8,686 nt of DNA from an uncultured Collinsella sp. (GTDB taxonomy: Bacteria > Actinomycetota > Coriobacteriia > Coriobacteriales > Coriobacteriaceae), in NCBI GenBank assembly GCA_905208975.1, contig CAJLRE010000068.1, positions 1 to 8,686 on the forward strand, read 5' to 3'. The translations under genes were made by a program, and so were the position numbers. The notes beneath the pieces are model-generated. The model did not search any database and was not told the DNA's origin. It worked only from the letters and a program-made list of their open reading frames with translations. Positions 7,842 through 8,686 of the stretch are shown here, in pieces (the stretch's first letter is position 1; each line of letters opens with the position of its first letter).

Positions 7842-7875
7842 GAAGGGCCCCGGGGCAACACCCGGGGCCCTTTCT
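7842..7875 (+). terminator. GC-rich terminator-like hairpin between grpE and dnaJ
   Basis: A perfect 12-bp stem pairs aagggccccggg (7843-7854) with cccggggccctt (7861-7872), around the loop gcaaca. A further G·U pair at the base (7842 with 7873) is possible. The tail is only tttct, so termination may be partial. It begins five bases after the grpE stop and precedes dnaJ, with no convincing promoter between them. It could therefore act as an attenuator that lowers dnaJ relative to dnaK-grpE, or protect the 3' end of the dnaK-grpE message. Confidence 0.7.
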
Positions 7876-7901
7876 GGCCAAGTGCCACATGACAGCATAA
7901 G

Positions 7902-7923
7902 CCGCCGTCCACAGGAGCGGCGG
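7902..7923 (+). other. Small GC hairpin in the dnaJ leader
   Basis: The arms ccgccg (7902-7907) and cggcgg (7918-7923) can pair around a 10-base loop just before the dnaJ ribosome binding site (aggagagg, 7931-7938). The stem is short and may be chance in GC-rich DNA. A TATAAC word at 7925-7930 resembles a -10 hexamer but has no -35 partner and overlaps the translation start region. Confidence 0.25.
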
Positions 7924-7945
7924 ATATAACAGGAGAGGAGCTACG

Positions 7946-8686
7946 ATGGCTGCAGGCAAAACCTTCTATGACATCCTGGGCGTATCCAAGAGCGCCTCCG
8001 ACAAAGAGATCAAGAGCGCGTTTCGCAAGCTCGCGCAAAAATATCACCCCGATGCCGGCGGCGACGAGGCCAAGTTCAAGGAGATTAGCGAGGCCTACGA
8101 AACGCTTTCGGACGAGAAGAAGCGCAAAGAGTACGACCAGATGCTCATGTTCGGCGGCATGCCGGGCGCGGGCGGCGCGTATGGCGGCGGCTACGGTGCC
8201 GGCGCGGGCGCCAGCGGCTGGGGCGATATCTTCGACAGCATCTTTAGCGGCAACGGCGCCTGGGGCAGCGATTGGGGCTCGGGCTTTGCCGGGGCTGCGG
8301 GCGCTGCCGGTGCCGGCGCGGGCCGCAGCCGTGCTCGCAAGGGCGGCGACCTGTCGCTGACCGTCGATGTGACGGCCGAGGACGCGTTCCGCGGCGTGAC
8401 GCACAAGGTCACCTATCGCATTCCCTCGACAGGCGAGCAGCAGACCATTACGGTCTCGGTGCCTGCGGGTGCGGTCGACGGCGGCAAGCTACGCTACAAG
8501 CGTCGCGGCGAGTATGGCGTTGCCGGCGGCGAGCGCGGCGACCTGGTCGTGACCACGCACGTGGAGGAGCACCCGCTGTTTAAGCGCAAAGGCGCCGATG
8601 TGACCATGGAGGTACCGGTCTCGGTCTACGAGGCGGCGCTCGGCTGCACGGTGGACGTGCCCACGCCCGGCGGTGCGACGGTCCGT
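7946..8686 (+). CDS. dnaJ: DnaJ-family co-chaperone, type II without zinc finger (3' end outside the window)
   Basis: This J-domain co-chaperone delivers substrates to DnaK and triggers its ATPase. The 247 visible residues begin with a J domain (about 6-65) containing the HPD triad (34-36), followed by a flexible Gly/Ala-rich linker (69-126) with several Trp and few Phe. The first beta-sandwich substrate domain starts at KGGDLSLTVDVTAEDAFRG (132-150) and the second near HVEEHPLFKRKGADVTMEVP (205-224). The reading frame is open at the right edge. The four CxxCxGxG repeats of type I DnaJ should interrupt the first beta domain near 155-165. Here the chain passes straight through, and the only cysteine is C234, so this is a type II or CbpA-like protein. 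ATG at 7946 has an excellent aggagagg site. The symbol rests on its place after dnaK-grpE; cbpA would fit the domain layout equally well. Confidence 0.93.
   Translation, partial: MAAGKTFYDILGVSKSASDKEIKSAFRKLAQKYHPDAGGDEAKFKEISEAYETLSDEKKRKEYDQMLMFGGMPGAGGAYGGGYGAGAGASGWGDIFDSIFSGNGAWGSDWGSGFAGAAGAAGAGAGRSRARKGGDLSLTVDVTAEDAFRGVTHKVTYRIPSTGEQQTITVSVPAGAVDGGKLRYKRRGEYGVAGGERGDLVVTTHVEEHPLFKRKGADVTMEVPVSVYEAALGCTVDVPTPGGATVR

Noticed and set aside
7876..7900. Words shared between the grpE-dnaJ gap (gtgccacatgacagcataag) and the nadA-nadB hairpin
   Set aside because: Only short words such as gccacat are shared, in different order and without matching structure, so I cannot claim a common repeat.
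7358..8404. Minus-strand open frame across grpE and dnaJ (348 codons)
   Set aside because: It spans two well-supported plus-strand genes and the hairpin between them; the product is Ala/Arg/Gly-rich with no domain.

Overview
The window reads as core chromosome of a high-GC Gram-positive bacterium. Strongly GC-ending codons, the order nadA-nadB-nadC followed by a NiaR-type regulator, and a dnaK-grpE-dnaJ cluster suggest the Coriobacteriia, with Collinsella or a close relative my best guess. That placement is inference from general impression, not from a search. Seven genes are well supported; the last one runs off the right edge.

Positions 1-360 hold no gene I can defend. The stretch is less GC-rich than the genes and full of short inverted words, including a near-perfect 24-bp inverted repeat at 273-341. 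Next comes a compact control region: a perfect 19-bp inverted repeat (361-404) overlaps a good extended -10 promoter (382-410). It drives a four-gene operon for de novo NAD synthesis: nadA (446-1471), nadB (1528-2904), nadC (2908-3768) and niaR (3768-4313). NadB oxidises aspartate to iminoaspartate, NadA condenses this with dihydroxyacetone phosphate to quinolinate, and NadC converts quinolinate to nicotinate mononucleotide. The niaR product is an HTH plus 3H-domain repressor that most likely senses niacin and closes the loop by binding the operator upstream of nadA. The operon ends at a strong terminator (4327-4364), which also serves the convergent gene.

On the minus strand a small gene (4405-4590) encodes a 61-residue ferredoxin with two [4Fe-4S] motifs. 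The roughly 500-base gap to 5099 holds the divergent control regions of the ferredoxin and of the chaperone operon. I see no CIRCE or consensus HAIR element there.

The right third is the Hsp70 system: dnaK (5100-6992), grpE (6995-7837) and a partial dnaJ (7946 to the edge). dnaK and grpE are almost contiguous. grpE and dnaJ are separated by a strong GC hairpin with only a short T run, which may lower dnaJ expression. The DnaJ has a J domain and a Gly/Ala/Trp-rich linker but no zinc-finger cysteines, so it is a type II (CbpA-like) co-chaperone in the dnaK operon.

The window looks mostly ordinary, and I found no new multi-gene system. The points most worth a second look are the operator/promoter overlap, the possible repeat element at the left end, the hairpins between genes inside both operons, the alternative start of grpE and the zinc-less DnaJ.
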